From the NCBI RefSeq assembly GCF_002150505.1, contig NZ_MSSV01000025.1, forward strand, positions 1-64,000: a DNA stretch of 64,000 nucleotides, given 5' to 3'. Shown in pieces: positions 1-9,598 of this stretch. Position numbers and translations under genes: made by a program. Under the pieces are notes generated by a model, which was given only the letters and a program-made list of their open reading frames with translations, had not been told where the DNA came from and made no database searches. Source of the DNA: Algoriphagus ratkowskyi. GTDB taxonomy: Bacteria; Bacteroidota; Bacteroidia; Cytophagales; Cyclobacteriaceae. Within the stretch, counting starts at the first letter, position 1; each line of letters opens with the position of its first letter.

Positions 1-94
1 ATATAAAATTTAAAATGTCGAACATCGAATGCTGAATGTCGAAGTTTTAACATAATCATAAACAAGAAATCTCAAATCTCAAATTAATAAACCC
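1..94. repeat. Intergenic quasi-repeat, TCGAA/GAATGT type
   Basis: AT-rich leader ahead of the cupin gene. It holds short imperfect iterations of GAATGTCGAA, ATCGAATGCT and AATCTCAAATCTC. Similar text recurs near 2460-2570 and 59150-59270, always between genes. No coding potential is seen. Confidence 0.4.
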
Positions 95-1306
95 ATGAGT
101 TTAGCAAAAAAAGCTCTCGAACAAGGAGAAGGAATACTAAGATTAACACCAACCTGGGTGCCTCGGTCGTTTTGCGTACCAGGTAGAAGAATCAAGCTTC
201 ATCCAGACGATTATTATTGCCTAGGTGGCGAGCGTGGAGGGATCGACGAACGTTGGTTTTCTTCTACGACTCCTGCGGAAAATGGCCCGCTAACAAGCAA
301 AAATGAAGGATTAAGCCACATCGCTTTAGAGGATGGTGAAAACACGGAACTTTTCCTATTGAAAGATGCCATTGATGAATTAGGAGCTGAAATCATCGGT
401 AGCCGTCTTTGGGATAAATACAAGTCCTGGCCTATGTACTCCAAGTTTTTTGACAACATGGGGCCACTTCCACATCACATTCACCCAAGTGATGAGTTTG
501 GAAAACTAACTGGTCAAAATGGTAAGCCGGAAGCTTATTATTTTCCACCTCAAGTAAATAATCATGGTGGGGATTTTCCATATACCTTTTTTGGAATCGC
601 TCCAGGAACTTCAAAAGAAACTATTTTAGAGTGTCTGAAGAATTTCAATAAAGGCGATAATAAGATCACCAACTATTCTCAGGCTTTCAGATTACAGCCA
701 GGCACTGGCTGGAATGTTCCTCCAGGAATGCTTCACGCTCCAGGTTCCTTGTGTACTTATGAGCCACAGAAAGCATCTGATATTTTTGCGATGTATCAAT
801 CCTTGGTGAATGAGGCAATTATTCCAGATGAGTTACTTTGGAATGCTACGCCAAAAGATAGGGTAGGAGACTTCGATCTGTTGGTAGAAATGATTGATTG
901 GGACTTGAACGTCAATCCAAACATCGTGGATAATCATTACATGGAGCCAATTCCAGTGGAAGATAGAGCGGAGATGAATGCAAAAGGATATGATGACAAG
1001 TGGATTTGCTACCGTTCTCATGATTATAGTGCAAAAGAGTTGACTATTTTCCCAGGCCAGACGGTGACGATCACAGATGCTGCGGCTTATGGAATGATCA
1101 TGATGCAGGGATATGGTAAAATGAACAACTGGGATATCGAAAGTCCAGCGCTTATTCGTTTTGGCCAGTTGACGCATGATGAGTATTTTGTTTCTGAAAA
1201 AGCTGCGCAAGCTGGTGTGAAAATCACTAACAATTCCAAAACTGATCCTATCGTAATGTTGAAGCATTTCGGACCTGATAATCCGGATTTGAAAGTGGTG
1301 GAATGA
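95..1306 (+). CDS. Cupin-fold protein, mannose-6-phosphate isomerase-like
   Basis: A 403-residue cytoplasmic protein with no signal peptide or membrane segment. The motif HHIHPSDE at residues 127-134, E147 and H214 (in PPGMLHAPG) look like the metal-binding set of a cupin, in the arrangement seen in type I mannose-6-phosphate isomerase relatives. A second cupin-like half lies around residues 300-400. The next two genes encode a TIM-barrel sugar isomerase and a Gfo/Idh/MocA dehydrogenase on the same strand, which suggests work on a sugar or keto-sugar. The substrate cannot be read from the sequence. The ATG at 95 is chosen because the conserved part starts directly after it. There is no purine-rich ribosome-binding site, as is usual in Bacteroidetes. 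Confidence 0.75.
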   Translation: MSLAKKALEQGEGILRLTPTWVPRSFCVPGRRIKLHPDDYYCLGGERGGIDERWFSSTTPAENGPLTSKNEGLSHIALEDGENTELFLLKDAIDELGAEIIGSRLWDKYKSWPMYSKFFDNMGPLPHHIHPSDEFGKLTGQNGKPEAYYFPPQVNNHGGDFPYTFFGIAPGTSKETILECLKNFNKGDNKITNYSQAFRLQPGTGWNVPPGMLHAPGSLCTYEPQKASDIFAMYQSLVNEAIIPDELLWNATPKDRVGDFDLLVEMIDWDLNVNPNIVDNHYMEPIPVEDRAEMNAKGYDDKWICYRSHDYSAKELTIFPGQTVTITDAAAYGMIMMQGYGKMNNWDIESPALIRFGQLTHDEYFVSEKAAQAGVKITNNSKTDPIVMLKHFGPDNPDLKVVE

Positions 1307-1423
1307 ATTCAGATTTACGATTTTTGATTTACGACATCCTTACTAGTAGTAACCATCAAATGTGAAATCGACCAACAACTAATAACCAAAAACTAACATC
1401 CAACAACCAATAACCCCAAAAAC

Positions 1424-2452
1424 ATGAGTCAAAATAATTTCCCAAAACTACATAATGCTACCTGGCCAGGAATCGTGGGCAAAGGAGCTGATTCTGAACC
1501 TGTAATTCCTTTCGATACACTCTTGGAGATGACGGCAGCAGCTGAAGTTGATGGAGTTAAATTTGACGGATTGGATTTAGGACTACTTGATCCTCACTTT
1601 AAGTTAGATGATTCTGATGAGACTAAAATTTTAGCAGAAAAACTTCAAAAAAATAAGCTAGTTGCAGGATCACTGGTAGCCCCAATTTGGGCTGGCTCAG
1701 CGATGGGAACAGCAGATCAACGCAAGACTTTTGTGGACATGGTTCGCAAGGCCTGTGAATTTGGTAAGAAGCTCAGAGATCTTGGTGTTCGACCTTACGG
1801 TGTGATCAGAATAGATTCTGCTGCAGGCGTGGAAGATTGGGCAAAAGATCCTGCGGGTAATACTAAAATCATTGCAGAAACATTCCGTGAGGCATGTGAT
1901 GTGGCAGCTGGTTATGGAGAAAAGCTTGCTACAGAAGGCGAAATTTGCTGGGGTGCGATGCATAGCTGGAAGCATATGGTGGAGCTACTAGAAATGGTAA
2001 ATAGACCAAATATTGGTTTTCAGGCAGACATGTCACATACCTTCCTTTATACCATGGGATACAATGCTCCTGAGCATAGAATCCTACCAAAGGATGCCGA
2101 TCTCAACGACCGTGAGGCTGTTAAAGCTGCGTTGAAAACAGTAACTGACGCACTGAGACCTTGGACTATTGATTTCCACGTAGCACAAAATGACGGATCA
2201 GTATTCGGTCAAGGCTCTCACGATAAGACAGGAAGACATTGCCAAGCAACTGATCCAAATGGAGTTTTGGATATTGCGCATGATGCTGGCTACTGGCTAC
2301 GTGATGAAAAGGGTGAGTTGACCAAAGCTTTCAAGCATATCTGCTGGGATGGATGTATGTTCCCGAATGATGTAATGAATAACCAACAAACCTGGAATGA
2401 TATCCTTGCAGCCTTGGTGAAAGTGAGAAATGCTCATGGATGGAAGGCTTAA
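1424..2452 (+). CDS. Sugar phosphate isomerase/epimerase (TIM barrel)
   Basis: A 342-residue protein of the xylose-isomerase-like TIM-barrel superfamily (AP endonuclease 2 family). Candidate metal ligands are E173 (in ATEGEICWG), D202 and H205 (in FQADMSH), and the histidine of DFHVAQNDG. There is no signal peptide, so it is cytoplasmic. It sits between a cupin gene and a Gfo/Idh/MocA oxidoreductase, a combination common in Bacteroidetes sugar-catabolic clusters, where such enzymes isomerise or epimerise keto-sugars. The 117-bp gap upstream is filled with AACAACCAATAAC-type low-complexity text. The exact reaction is unknown. Confidence 0.8.
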   Translation: MSQNNFPKLHNATWPGIVGKGADSEPVIPFDTLLEMTAAAEVDGVKFDGLDLGLLDPHFKLDDSDETKILAEKLQKNKLVAGSLVAPIWAGSAMGTADQRKTFVDMVRKACEFGKKLRDLGVRPYGVIRIDSAAGVEDWAKDPAGNTKIIAETFREACDVAAGYGEKLATEGEICWGAMHSWKHMVELLEMVNRPNIGFQADMSHTFLYTMGYNAPEHRILPKDADLNDREAVKAALKTVTDALRPWTIDFHVAQNDGSVFGQGSHDKTGRHCQATDPNGVLDIAHDAGYWLRDEKGELTKAFKHICWDGCMFPNDVMNNQQTWNDILAALVKVRNAHGWKA

Positions 2453-2586
2453 AAAATTTCTTTATTTAACATTCAGCATTCATCATTCGAAATTTTAACT
2501 TAAGTCATTTACTACGATTTAATGATGAATATCGAATGTAGAATCAAGAATTCCGAAGTGAATTAGAACAATAAATAACTCAGATA
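2453..2586. repeat. Intergenic quasi-repeat region
   Basis: The stretch has two opposed blocks: AACATTCAGCATTCATCATTCG, written here only in its parts AACATTCAGCATT and CATCATTCG, then GAATATCGAATGTAGAA. They are rough reverse complements, so a weak hairpin is possible. Same type as 1-94 and 59150-59270. No gene is seen. Confidence 0.4.
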
Positions 2587-3753
2587 ATGAAAGAAAAGAA
2601 ACATATAAGAATAGGTCTGATCGGAACTGGTCTGATGGGCCGAATACATACCAATGGATACAAGAGAGTACCGGATTTTTTTCCAGAGTATGAGTACGTT
2701 CCAGTTTTGCAGGCTTGCTGCTCCAGAAGAGCAGATAAAGCTCAGGCATTCGCTGATCAGTGGGGCTATAAGTCTGTAGAAACAGACTGGAGAGAATTGC
2801 TGAAACGGGATGATATCGATGCAGTGGATATTTGTACTCCAAATGATACACACGCTGAGATCTCAATTGCTGCAGCTGCTGCGGGCAAAATGATTCTTTG
2901 TGAGAAGCCATTGGCTAGATCTATCAAAGAAGCACAAGGAATGGTGGAAGCAGTGGAAAAAGCTGGAGTGAAAAACACCGTTTGGTATAACTACAGAAGA
3001 ATACCGGCTGTGACATTGGCGAAACAAATTGTTGCCTCAGGCAAATTGGGCAAGATTTTCCATTACCGAGCAAATTTCCTTCAGGATTGGACGATCAGTC
3101 CAGATTTGCCTCAAGGTGGAGATGCATTATGGAGATTGGATGCTGACGCTGCAGGTTCCGGTGTGACTGGCGATTTGCTGGCTCATTGCATAGATACCGC
3201 GATGTGGCTGAATGGCGGCATCAAAGATGTCTCTGCCATGACTGAGACTTTCATTAAAGAGCGAGTACATCAGAGTACAGGTGAGAAGAAAAAAGTAACT
3301 ATCGATGACGCTTGTCTATTCCATTGTCATTTTGAAAACGGTTCTTTAGGCTTATTTGAAGCAACTCGCTATGCTAGAGGGCACAAGGCACTTTATACGT
3401 TCGAGATCAACGGAGAGCATGCTTCCATTCGTTGGGACTTACATGATTTGACTCGTTTGGAGTATTTCGATCATGCAGATGAAAGCCAAGTTCGTGGTTG
3501 GAGATCCATACACGTGACTGACGGAGACCATCCTTACATGGATAGATGGTGGATTCCAGGTACTTCTATCGGTTATGAGCACTCATTTGTACATCAGGTG
3601 GCTGATTTCTTTAAAAGCTTAGAAACTGGTGAATCTTGTCATCCTACGTTCCGTGATGCATTTGAGACGCAGAAAGTTTGCGAAGCTGTAATCGACTCGG
3701 CAAATGAGAGAGCTTGGAAGGATACTGGAGTGGATTGGATAGAGAAAGTTTGA
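2587..3753 (+). CDS. Gfo/Idh/MocA family oxidoreductase
   Basis: A 388-residue NAD(P)-dependent sugar dehydrogenase-type protein. The Rossmann dinucleotide loop GLIGTGLMG lies at residues 10-18 and the family signature EKP at 106-108 (CEKPLA). The C-terminal alpha/beta substrate domain is of normal length. It is the third gene of the plus-strand carbohydrate cluster and probably oxidises or reduces the sugar that the two upstream isomerase-like proteins handle. No signal peptide, so cytoplasmic, unlike many exported Bacteroidetes members of this family. A strong hairpin terminator follows. Family assignment is firm; substrate is not known. Confidence 0.88.
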   Translation: MKEKKHIRIGLIGTGLMGRIHTNGYKRVPDFFPEYEYVPVLQACCSRRADKAQAFADQWGYKSVETDWRELLKRDDIDAVDICTPNDTHAEISIAAAAAGKMILCEKPLARSIKEAQGMVEAVEKAGVKNTVWYNYRRIPAVTLAKQIVASGKLGKIFHYRANFLQDWTISPDLPQGGDALWRLDADAAGSGVTGDLLAHCIDTAMWLNGGIKDVSAMTETFIKERVHQSTGEKKKVTIDDACLFHCHFENGSLGLFEATRYARGHKALYTFEINGEHASIRWDLHDLTRLEYFDHADESQVRGWRSIHVTDGDHPYMDRWWIPGTSIGYEHSFVHQVADFFKSLETGESCHPTFRDAFETQKVCEAVIDSANERAWKDTGVDWIEKV

Positions 3754-3790
3754 AAGGCTGAACTATAAAATCAGAAAGTCTAAAAAATAG

Positions 3791-3824
3791 AAAAAGCAGG
3801 AAAGGGATCTCTTTCCTGCTTTTT
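3791..3824. terminator. Bidirectional intrinsic terminator
   Basis: A 14-bp perfect stem, AAAAAGCAGGAAAG and its complement, with a 6-nt loop. The A-run on one side and T-run on the other let it serve both the plus-strand sugar cluster and the convergent minus-strand gene at 3850. Confidence 0.85.
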
Positions 3825-3849
3825 GGTTTGATAGGTATAGTTAAATCTA

Positions 3850-4755
3850 TTAAAAGAACTGCTTCATTTTTTTCAATCCTGTATTAGCAACTAGCTGCGC
3901 GTCTTGCGCCCAATAGGTTTCATTGAAGACTTCAAGAGACAGGATTTTATTCCCTCCCATAGCTTTCAGCGTTGCTGCGATTTCCTTCATTGGCCCAATT
4001 CCATCTCCAGGATAAACTCTGTCGCTGTCTTTCTGCTCTAACCTAGGCTTGGAAGTGAAATCATTCATGTGAAAGACTTCAATAGCATTTCCATTCACTA
4101 GTTTTAAGCCTTCGAACCCAGATCCTCCTCGGAACAAGTGATAGACGTCTGGAAGAATTCGAGCATCAGGATCATTGGCTGCAGCTGCTGTAGCCAGCGC
4201 CTGTCCAAGCTGATGGAATGGGTCGTAAGCTCCCCAGAATTCCAATTGAGGCATTACACCAGTTTTTCTTCCTAAGTCTAATAAACTAGCATATTGCTCG
4301 CCAGCAGCCAATAAATCTATTGGGGCTGTGGCTCCAATTGCAGGAGCAGCTATTCTCTTGCATCCAATAGCCGCGAGCATCGCCATTTCTTTTTCCATTT
4401 GCTCAAATCCTGCCTTACTTTTTTCCACCTCCTGCGCCATCCATGGTGCAAAGCCAATTGCATTCACAGGAATAATTTTAGCATCGACAAATAGCTTTTT
4501 TAGCGATGCTAAAGATTTCCCAGTTTTTAAATAAGCATCTAACTCTGAGATCCAAAGTTCTATACCATCGTATCCAGCTTTGGCCGCAATTTCTATGATT
4601 TGTGGAAGGTCAAGTTTTTGACCACGAAGCGTACTGGTATTCAAAGAGAATTGTATTGTTGCTTCCTTTTTTTTCGTCGTTGAAGCAAAGACAGGTACTA
4701 GAGGAATAGCAGTAGCTCCAAGTGCAATTGATTTGAGTAGGTTTCTTCTTTTCAT
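3850..4755 (-). CDS. Exported sugar phosphate isomerase/epimerase
   Basis: A 301-residue protein. The N-terminus KRRNLLKS followed by a hydrophobic stretch to about residue 25 looks like a twin-arginine-type export signal. The rest is a xylose-isomerase-like TIM barrel with likely metal ligands E172 (LEFWG), D203 and H206 (DVYHLF), H229 (FHMND) and a late glutamate in SLEVFNE. It is convergent with the Gfo/Idh/MocA gene, shares its terminator, and probably belongs to the same sugar pathway, acting in the periplasm. Exported members of this family are common in Cytophagales. Substrate unknown. Confidence 0.82.
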   Translation of the reverse strand: MKRRNLLKSIALGATAIPLVPVFASTTKKKEATIQFSLNTSTLRGQKLDLPQIIEIAAKAGYDGIELWISELDAYLKTGKSLASLKKLFVDAKIIPVNAIGFAPWMAQEVEKSKAGFEQMEKEMAMLAAIGCKRIAAPAIGATAPIDLLAAGEQYASLLDLGRKTGVMPQLEFWGAYDPFHQLGQALATAAAANDPDARILPDVYHLFRGGSGFEGLKLVNGNAIEVFHMNDFTSKPRLEQKDSDRVYPGDGIGPMKEIAATLKAMGGNKILSLEVFNETYWAQDAQLVANTGLKKMKQFF

Positions 4756-4788
4756 GTGTTTATATTTTGTTATTAATAGGCCATCCTG

Positions 4789-4806
4789 TCCCGATAATTA
4801 TCGGGA
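4789..4806. repeat. Perfect 18-bp palindrome, TCCCGATAATTATCGGGA
   Basis: Perfect palindrome between divergent genes. Just downstream (4812-4825) is GGGGAGGAATCACG, the core of the ~110-bp repeat that flanks parDE at 54520 and 55331. It looks like a dispersed intergenic element rather than an operator. Confidence 0.6.
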
Positions 4807-4921
4807 GTTATGGGGAGGAATCACGCATGGAATATACCCGTCCCTCTATTTGACGATTGAGTGATGCTCGATCTCCTCTTACGTTTATTAAAAATTTAAT
4901 AGGTGTAGTCCATTCAGATTC

Positions 4922-4929
4922 TATATTTG
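4922..4929 (+). promoter_or_regulatory. Candidate -7 box (TATATTTG)
   Basis: Matches the Bacteroidetes TAnnTTTG consensus, 60 bp ahead of the first gene of the TonB-receptor operon. No clear -33 TTTG is seen, so support is moderate. Confidence 0.4.
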
Positions 4930-4988
4930 CCGTTTAGATTATTCCGTAAAAAAGAGAGATTAATCTAGTCTACTATAGTATCGAACAT

Positions 4989-5711
4989 ATGCTAAAAATA
5001 AACTTTTTCACACCTTTTATTCTGTTTTTTATTTGGACTGCCAGCTCATTTGCACAGACACAGACTTATTTGTCCTTATATAAGGATCAGTTACCTTACT
5101 TCCAAGAACTCATTACAGGAGGGCAATATCGCGAGCCACCTTTGAACTATGAAGGGAGCCCGTATCACTTAGACAGGAAATTTGGTGAAGGCACATTGTC
5201 TATCAATAAAATCAGCTATACCGATGTGCCATTACTCTATGATGTGAATGCAGATGTAGTGATCACATTCCATCCTATACACAATCAAAAAATTCTGATT
5301 AAGCCTGAGAAAATTGAAGAATTTCAATTAAAGGATGGAAGTGTATTTAGAAAATTGGCTGGAAATGAATCCTACAATCTCAATAAAAATGGGTTCTACC
5401 GTGTATTAAATGATGGGGAAATTAAAGTCTTGATCAAGTATTACAAGTATATAGATCCAACCAAGACAGTGGGCAAATACACACATGCATTTTTAGAAAA
5501 GGATGATTATTTCTACTGGTACGACGATAAATTCGTGTTAATACGAAAGAAGAAGCAGGCTATAGAGAGTTTGGGTTTAAGGAAGAAAGACGTGAAAAAG
5601 TATTTTAAAGGAAAGTCTATTTATTTTTCGACAGAAAAGGAAAGATATATCCAAGAATTGGCTGTACTAAGAGAAAGTCAGTCTGATACCTTCAATGGTT
5701 TTGTCAAATGA
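4989..5711 (+). CDS. Exported protein of unknown function
   Basis: A 240-residue protein with a signal peptide (hydrophobic residues 5-20, cleavage probably after SSFAQ). The mature part is rich in Tyr, Lys and Asp, with no catalytic motif I recognise; a segment near residues 160-200 is strongly basic (IRKKKQAIESLGLRKKD). Its stop overlaps the start of the TonB-dependent receptor by 4 nt (ATGA), so the two are probably translated together and this protein likely serves the receptor system in the periplasm. I do not recognise the family. Confidence 0.7.
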   Translation: MLKINFFTPFILFFIWTASSFAQTQTYLSLYKDQLPYFQELITGGQYREPPLNYEGSPYHLDRKFGEGTLSINKISYTDVPLLYDVNADVVITFHPIHNQKILIKPEKIEEFQLKDGSVFRKLAGNESYNLNKNGFYRVLNDGEIKVLIKYYKYIDPTKTVGKYTHAFLEKDDYFYWYDDKFVLIRKKKQAIESLGLRKKDVKKYFKGKSIYFSTEKERYIQELAVLRESQSDTFNGFVK

Positions 5712-8443
5712 GAAAAATACTACTACTAATTTTGGCAGTTTGTTTTTTCGCAGAATTGAAAGCTCAAACAAGCCCCACCAAGTTGTCTGGGACATATTTG
5801 GGGATGACTTTTGAAAGATTTACGCAGAGAATTGAATCTGAATCTGAGTATAAATTCCACTTCAAAAAAAGTGATATAGAAAATGTCCAAGTCAATCTGC
5901 AGGCAAAGGATTCGGATATCAGGATGATATTGAATCAAATCTTTGCAGAGACTGGCTTGACTTACTCCATAGATTCTTCTAATAGGATTTGGGTGAGCAA
6001 AGGACGAAGAATACAAATCGAATTTCCCAAAGATTATTTCTTGGTTCAGGAAAGACAGGATAATCTGGCAAAAGCTGGAGATTCTCTAAGTGCTTTTGAT
6101 AAGAATAAACGCTTTGTAATCGGGACATCCGCTACAAATCCTCAATCTAAGACGGCTATTTTGAGTGGCATAGTGTCGAGCATTGAATCTGGCAAAGCGA
6201 TGAGCGGAGCTATAGTTTTAGAAAAAGTTGAATATAAACAGATAGCGACAGATCAAAACGGAAGATATCAGTTGACTCTTCCCAAAGGCAGACATACAAT
6301 TTGGGTGCAAAACATAGGAGGTTTTCAAGAGCAGCGTCAGATTGACTTGAAAGGAGATGGTGTATTAAATATGAGTATCGAAGAGACGATACTTTCGCTT
6401 GATGAAGTAGTGGTCAGCTCAGGAGCGCTTTCTAATGTCAACAAACTTGACATGGGCGTGCAGTCTATCACCATAGCAGAGGTGAAAAGACTACCAGCCG
6501 TGATGGGTGAGGTAGATGTACTCAAGGGTATATTGACTATGCCTGGGGTGAATACCGTAGGAGAAGCCTCATCTGGATTTAATGTCCGTGGTGGTGCGGC
6601 TGATCAAAATTTGATCTTGTACGGCAACTCTACAATTTTCAACCCAACTCATGCTTTCGGCTTTTTTTCCGCATTCAATGCAGATATTGTAAACGGCGTG
6701 GAGCTTTACAAAGGGTCAATACCAGTGAATTATGGAGGTAGGCTTTCCTCGGTGTTGCAAGTAGATCCGAAGTTTGGTAGATCCGACAAAATAGGTGGAT
6801 CCGGAGGGATAGGGATTCTGACAAGCAGGCTAAGTTTGGACGGACCAATAGGGGACAAAACAAATTTTATAGTAGGAGGAAGAACGACCTATTCTGATTG
6901 GGCATTGAATCTCCTGGACGAAGAAGCAGACCTGAATGATAGTAAAGTCACTTTCTATGACATCAATGCGAATATTCAGCATACTTTCAATGAAAAGAAC
7001 TCACTGGAATTAACAGCTTATCTGAGTCAGGATGATTTTCAATTTGATCCTGATACCACCTATTCCTACCAAAATATAAATGTAGCACTGGGTTGGAAGC
7101 ACTTTTTCAACGATGAGTTGGAAGGAAGATTTACTGTGGGAAGTGATAATTATGAATTTGGTATAGTGGGACAGGATAATCCCCTAAATTCTTTCGCGTT
7201 TGGCTTCGATGTTCAACAGATTTTTGCGAAGGCGGATTTTGAATACAGAAAGAATGAGAAGCATATCATGAACTTTGGTATTCATGGAATTAAATACACT
7301 TTGAATCCGGGAAGAAACCAGCCATATGGTTCTGAATCTATCGTCATAGATAAGGTATTAGATCAGGAGAATGCCCGCGAGTTTTCAATTTATTTTGGAG
7401 ATGAATTTGTCGTTTCTGAAAAGCTTTCCCTAAGCTACGGAGGAAGATATATGCTTTATCAGTTGCTAGGGCCTGCAACGGTGAATTTATATGTGCCTGG
7501 AGCTCCTATCACTGAAAGTAATTTGATAGGAGAGGAGACTTACGATATGGGCAAAACTGTACAGACCTATCAAGGGCCGGAGGTCCGAATTTCGGCTAGA
7601 TATACCTTGGATAATAGATCTTCTGTGAAAGCTGGTTTCAATACCATGAGACAGAACATTCACTTATTGTCAAATACTTCCTCCATTTCCCCTACAGATT
7701 CTTGGAAATTGAGTGATGCTTACATCAAACCACAGACAGGAGGTCAAGCTTCTGTGGGGTATTACCGTAATCTTGCTAAAAACAAGCTGGAATTTTCTAC
7801 GGAGGTTTACTATCGATACATGGCTAATCTGCTAGACTATAGATCTGGAGCCAATATTATCCTCAATGAAAGTATAGAACAAGACGTATTGAATTCAGAT
7901 GGTAAGGCATATGGTCTAGAATTATTACTGAAGAAAAGTACAGGGTCGCTTAAAGGCTCCATTGCCTACACTTATTCTCGCTCATTGATGAAAACCTCTG
8001 ATGAGCCAAGCATAGAGAAGATAAATAACGGAGCATATTATTCCAGCAATTTTGATCAACCTCATCACTTGGTACTGACTGCCAATTATGAGTTGAGTAA
8101 ACGGGTAAATACTTCCCTGGGAGTAAATTACAGTACCGGTCGGCCAATTACTTTACCTATCTCTAAGTTTGACTATGCTGGCTCGGAGCGAGTATACTTC
8201 TCTGATCGTAATGCATATAGAATCCCTGATTACTTCAGAGTAGACTTTTCGGTCAACATAGAAGGAAGTCACAAAATCAAGAAGCTGGCACATTCCTCCT
8301 GGTCACTTGGAGTGTACAATCTTCTTGGCAGAAGCAATCCATATTCGGTGTATTACACTCCAGTAGAAGGACAGCTGCGTGGTTATCAATTGTCGATATT
8401 TGCTCAGCCAATCCCATTTATTACATACAATTTCCGTTTCTGA
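5708..8443 (+). CDS. TonB-dependent receptor with STN domain
   Basis: A 911-residue outer-membrane receptor. The signal peptide covers residues 1-20. An STN (secretin/TonB short N-terminal) domain lies at about 30-98, a carboxypeptidase-regulatory-like beta domain at 150-225 (TDQNGRYQLTLPKG), a plug at 240-360 (FNVRGGAADQNLILYG) and a 22-strand-type barrel to the C-terminus, ending in aromatic FRF. STN domains elsewhere signal to FecR-type anti-sigma factors, but no fecI/fecR pair is in this window. Overlaps the preceding gene by 4 nt and the next (DUF4249) by 1 nt, so it is the core of a four-gene operon. Ligand unknown; lack of a SusD partner argues against classic glycan uptake. Confidence 0.92.
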   Translation: MRKILLLILAVCFFAELKAQTSPTKLSGTYLGMTFERFTQRIESESEYKFHFKKSDIENVQVNLQAKDSDIRMILNQIFAETGLTYSIDSSNRIWVSKGRRIQIEFPKDYFLVQERQDNLAKAGDSLSAFDKNKRFVIGTSATNPQSKTAILSGIVSSIESGKAMSGAIVLEKVEYKQIATDQNGRYQLTLPKGRHTIWVQNIGGFQEQRQIDLKGDGVLNMSIEETILSLDEVVVSSGALSNVNKLDMGVQSITIAEVKRLPAVMGEVDVLKGILTMPGVNTVGEASSGFNVRGGAADQNLILYGNSTIFNPTHAFGFFSAFNADIVNGVELYKGSIPVNYGGRLSSVLQVDPKFGRSDKIGGSGGIGILTSRLSLDGPIGDKTNFIVGGRTTYSDWALNLLDEEADLNDSKVTFYDINANIQHTFNEKNSLELTAYLSQDDFQFDPDTTYSYQNINVALGWKHFFNDELEGRFTVGSDNYEFGIVGQDNPLNSFAFGFDVQQIFAKADFEYRKNEKHIMNFGIHGIKYTLNPGRNQPYGSESIVIDKVLDQENAREFSIYFGDEFVVSEKLSLSYGGRYMLYQLLGPATVNLYVPGAPITESNLIGEETYDMGKTVQTYQGPEVRISARYTLDNRSSVKAGFNTMRQNIHLLSNTSSISPTDSWKLSDAYIKPQTGGQASVGYYRNLAKNKLEFSTEVYYRYMANLLDYRSGANIILNESIEQDVLNSDGKAYGLELLLKKSTGSLKGSIAYTYSRSLMKTSDEPSIEKINNGAYYSSNFDQPHHLVLTANYELSKRVNTSLGVNYSTGRPITLPISKFDYAGSERVYFSDRNAYRIPDYFRVDFSVNIEGSHKIKKLAHSSWSLGVYNLLGRSNPYSVYYTPVEGQLRGYQLSIFAQPIPFITYNFRF

Positions 8444-9597
8444 TGAATAGACTAGTTCCAGTTATATTGTTCTGCATTCTATTCATCACTGGGTGTAGAG
8501 AACCATTCAATCCGGATATTGATCCTACAGATTTATCTGTTTTGGTAGTAGAAGGATATTTAGATACGGAAGGGTTGCCAAGCATATTGAAGCTTAGTTA
8601 TACTAGGAATATCCAGACAGATGGGTCTAATTCTCTTAATTATCCAGGTGCTGCAGTTTCACTGAGATCAGAATCAGGAGCAGAATACCCATTAACTTCT
8701 TTAGGTTTTGGTCAGTTTGAATTTGCATATGATATTCCCGAACAGGAGAATTACAGACTTCATATTTTCACCAATGATGGGCTAAGCTATACCTCCGAGC
8801 TCATCAAGCCTATTATTACTCCAGAGATTATCGATGTGGGAGTGGTGAAAAATGAGAAAGGAGCAGAGATATATCTTACTACCAAGGGTGACGAGAATGC
8901 CGATGATTTCCTTTGGACCTATGAGGAAACGTATGCTTTCCGACCAAAAATTTCTACTCCTTACAAATATGATTCAGCTTCTAAGGATGTAATCATTCGA
9001 GCTCTAGACGATAGAACTAATTTATGCTATCGAGGAGATGTCAGCTCGGCTCTGATATTAGAAACCTCTTCAAGATTTGAGGGTCAATTTGTGTTTAGAC
9101 AGTCGATAACTCAGATCTTGCAGGATGACGAGAGACTTTCTGTTCGTTACAGTATTTTGATTTCACAAAAAGCGCTAGATAAGAAAGCATCTGAGTTCTG
9201 GGAGATTCTTCGAAAAAACACGAATGATCTCGGCTCAATTTTCAGTCCATTACCATCGACTATCGGTGGGAATATTAAGAATGATCAAGATCCCAACGTT
9301 CCGGTAGTTGGTTTTGTGAGTTTAGGGACTGTTCAGCAAAAGCGATTGTTTGTAGACGCTCAGGAAGTAATTCCATGGAGAGCAGTAGAACCAGATTATT
9401 TCAATTGTTTTGTAGAACCCGATACCATTATGAAAATCAACTATCCACTCGCCTTCACTACAGGTACCTTTGTGCCAGTGGTTGCGGTAATTCCTGAAGG
9501 GGCATATGATCCAATAGGTTTCCAAGGGGCAGTTAGACGTTGTACGGATTGTACGCTAAGAGGAGTGAATGTGAAACCAGATTTCTGGGAGGATTGA
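8443..9597 (+). CDS. DUF4249 lipoprotein
   Basis: A 384-residue protein with a lipoprotein signal: hydrophobic N-terminus and lipobox ITGC, with the lipidated Cys at residue 18. The opening REPFNPDI and LVVEGYL segments are typical of DUF4249, a Bacteroidetes family usually encoded just after a TonB-dependent receptor. Four cysteines near the C-terminus (RRCTDCTL, NCFVEP) may form disulfides. It overlaps the receptor stop by 1 nt and is 1 nt from the next gene. Probably a surface or periplasmic partner of the receptor; its molecular role is not established. Confidence 0.82.
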   Translation: MNRLVPVILFCILFITGCREPFNPDIDPTDLSVLVVEGYLDTEGLPSILKLSYTRNIQTDGSNSLNYPGAAVSLRSESGAEYPLTSLGFGQFEFAYDIPEQENYRLHIFTNDGLSYTSELIKPIITPEIIDVGVVKNEKGAEIYLTTKGDENADDFLWTYEETYAFRPKISTPYKYDSASKDVIIRALDDRTNLCYRGDVSSALILETSSRFEGQFVFRQSITQILQDDERLSVRYSILISQKALDKKASEFWEILRKNTNDLGSIFSPLPSTIGGNIKNDQDPNVPVVGFVSLGTVQQKRLFVDAQEVIPWRAVEPDYFNCFVEPDTIMKINYPLAFTTGTFVPVVAVIPEGAYDPIGFQGAVRRCTDCTLRGVNVKPDFWED

Positions 9598-9598
9598 T

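Noticed and set aside
4989-9597. SusC/SusD-type glycan utilisation locus
   Set aside because: The receptor has an STN domain and a DUF4249 lipoprotein partner; no SusD homologue or glycosidase is in the operon.
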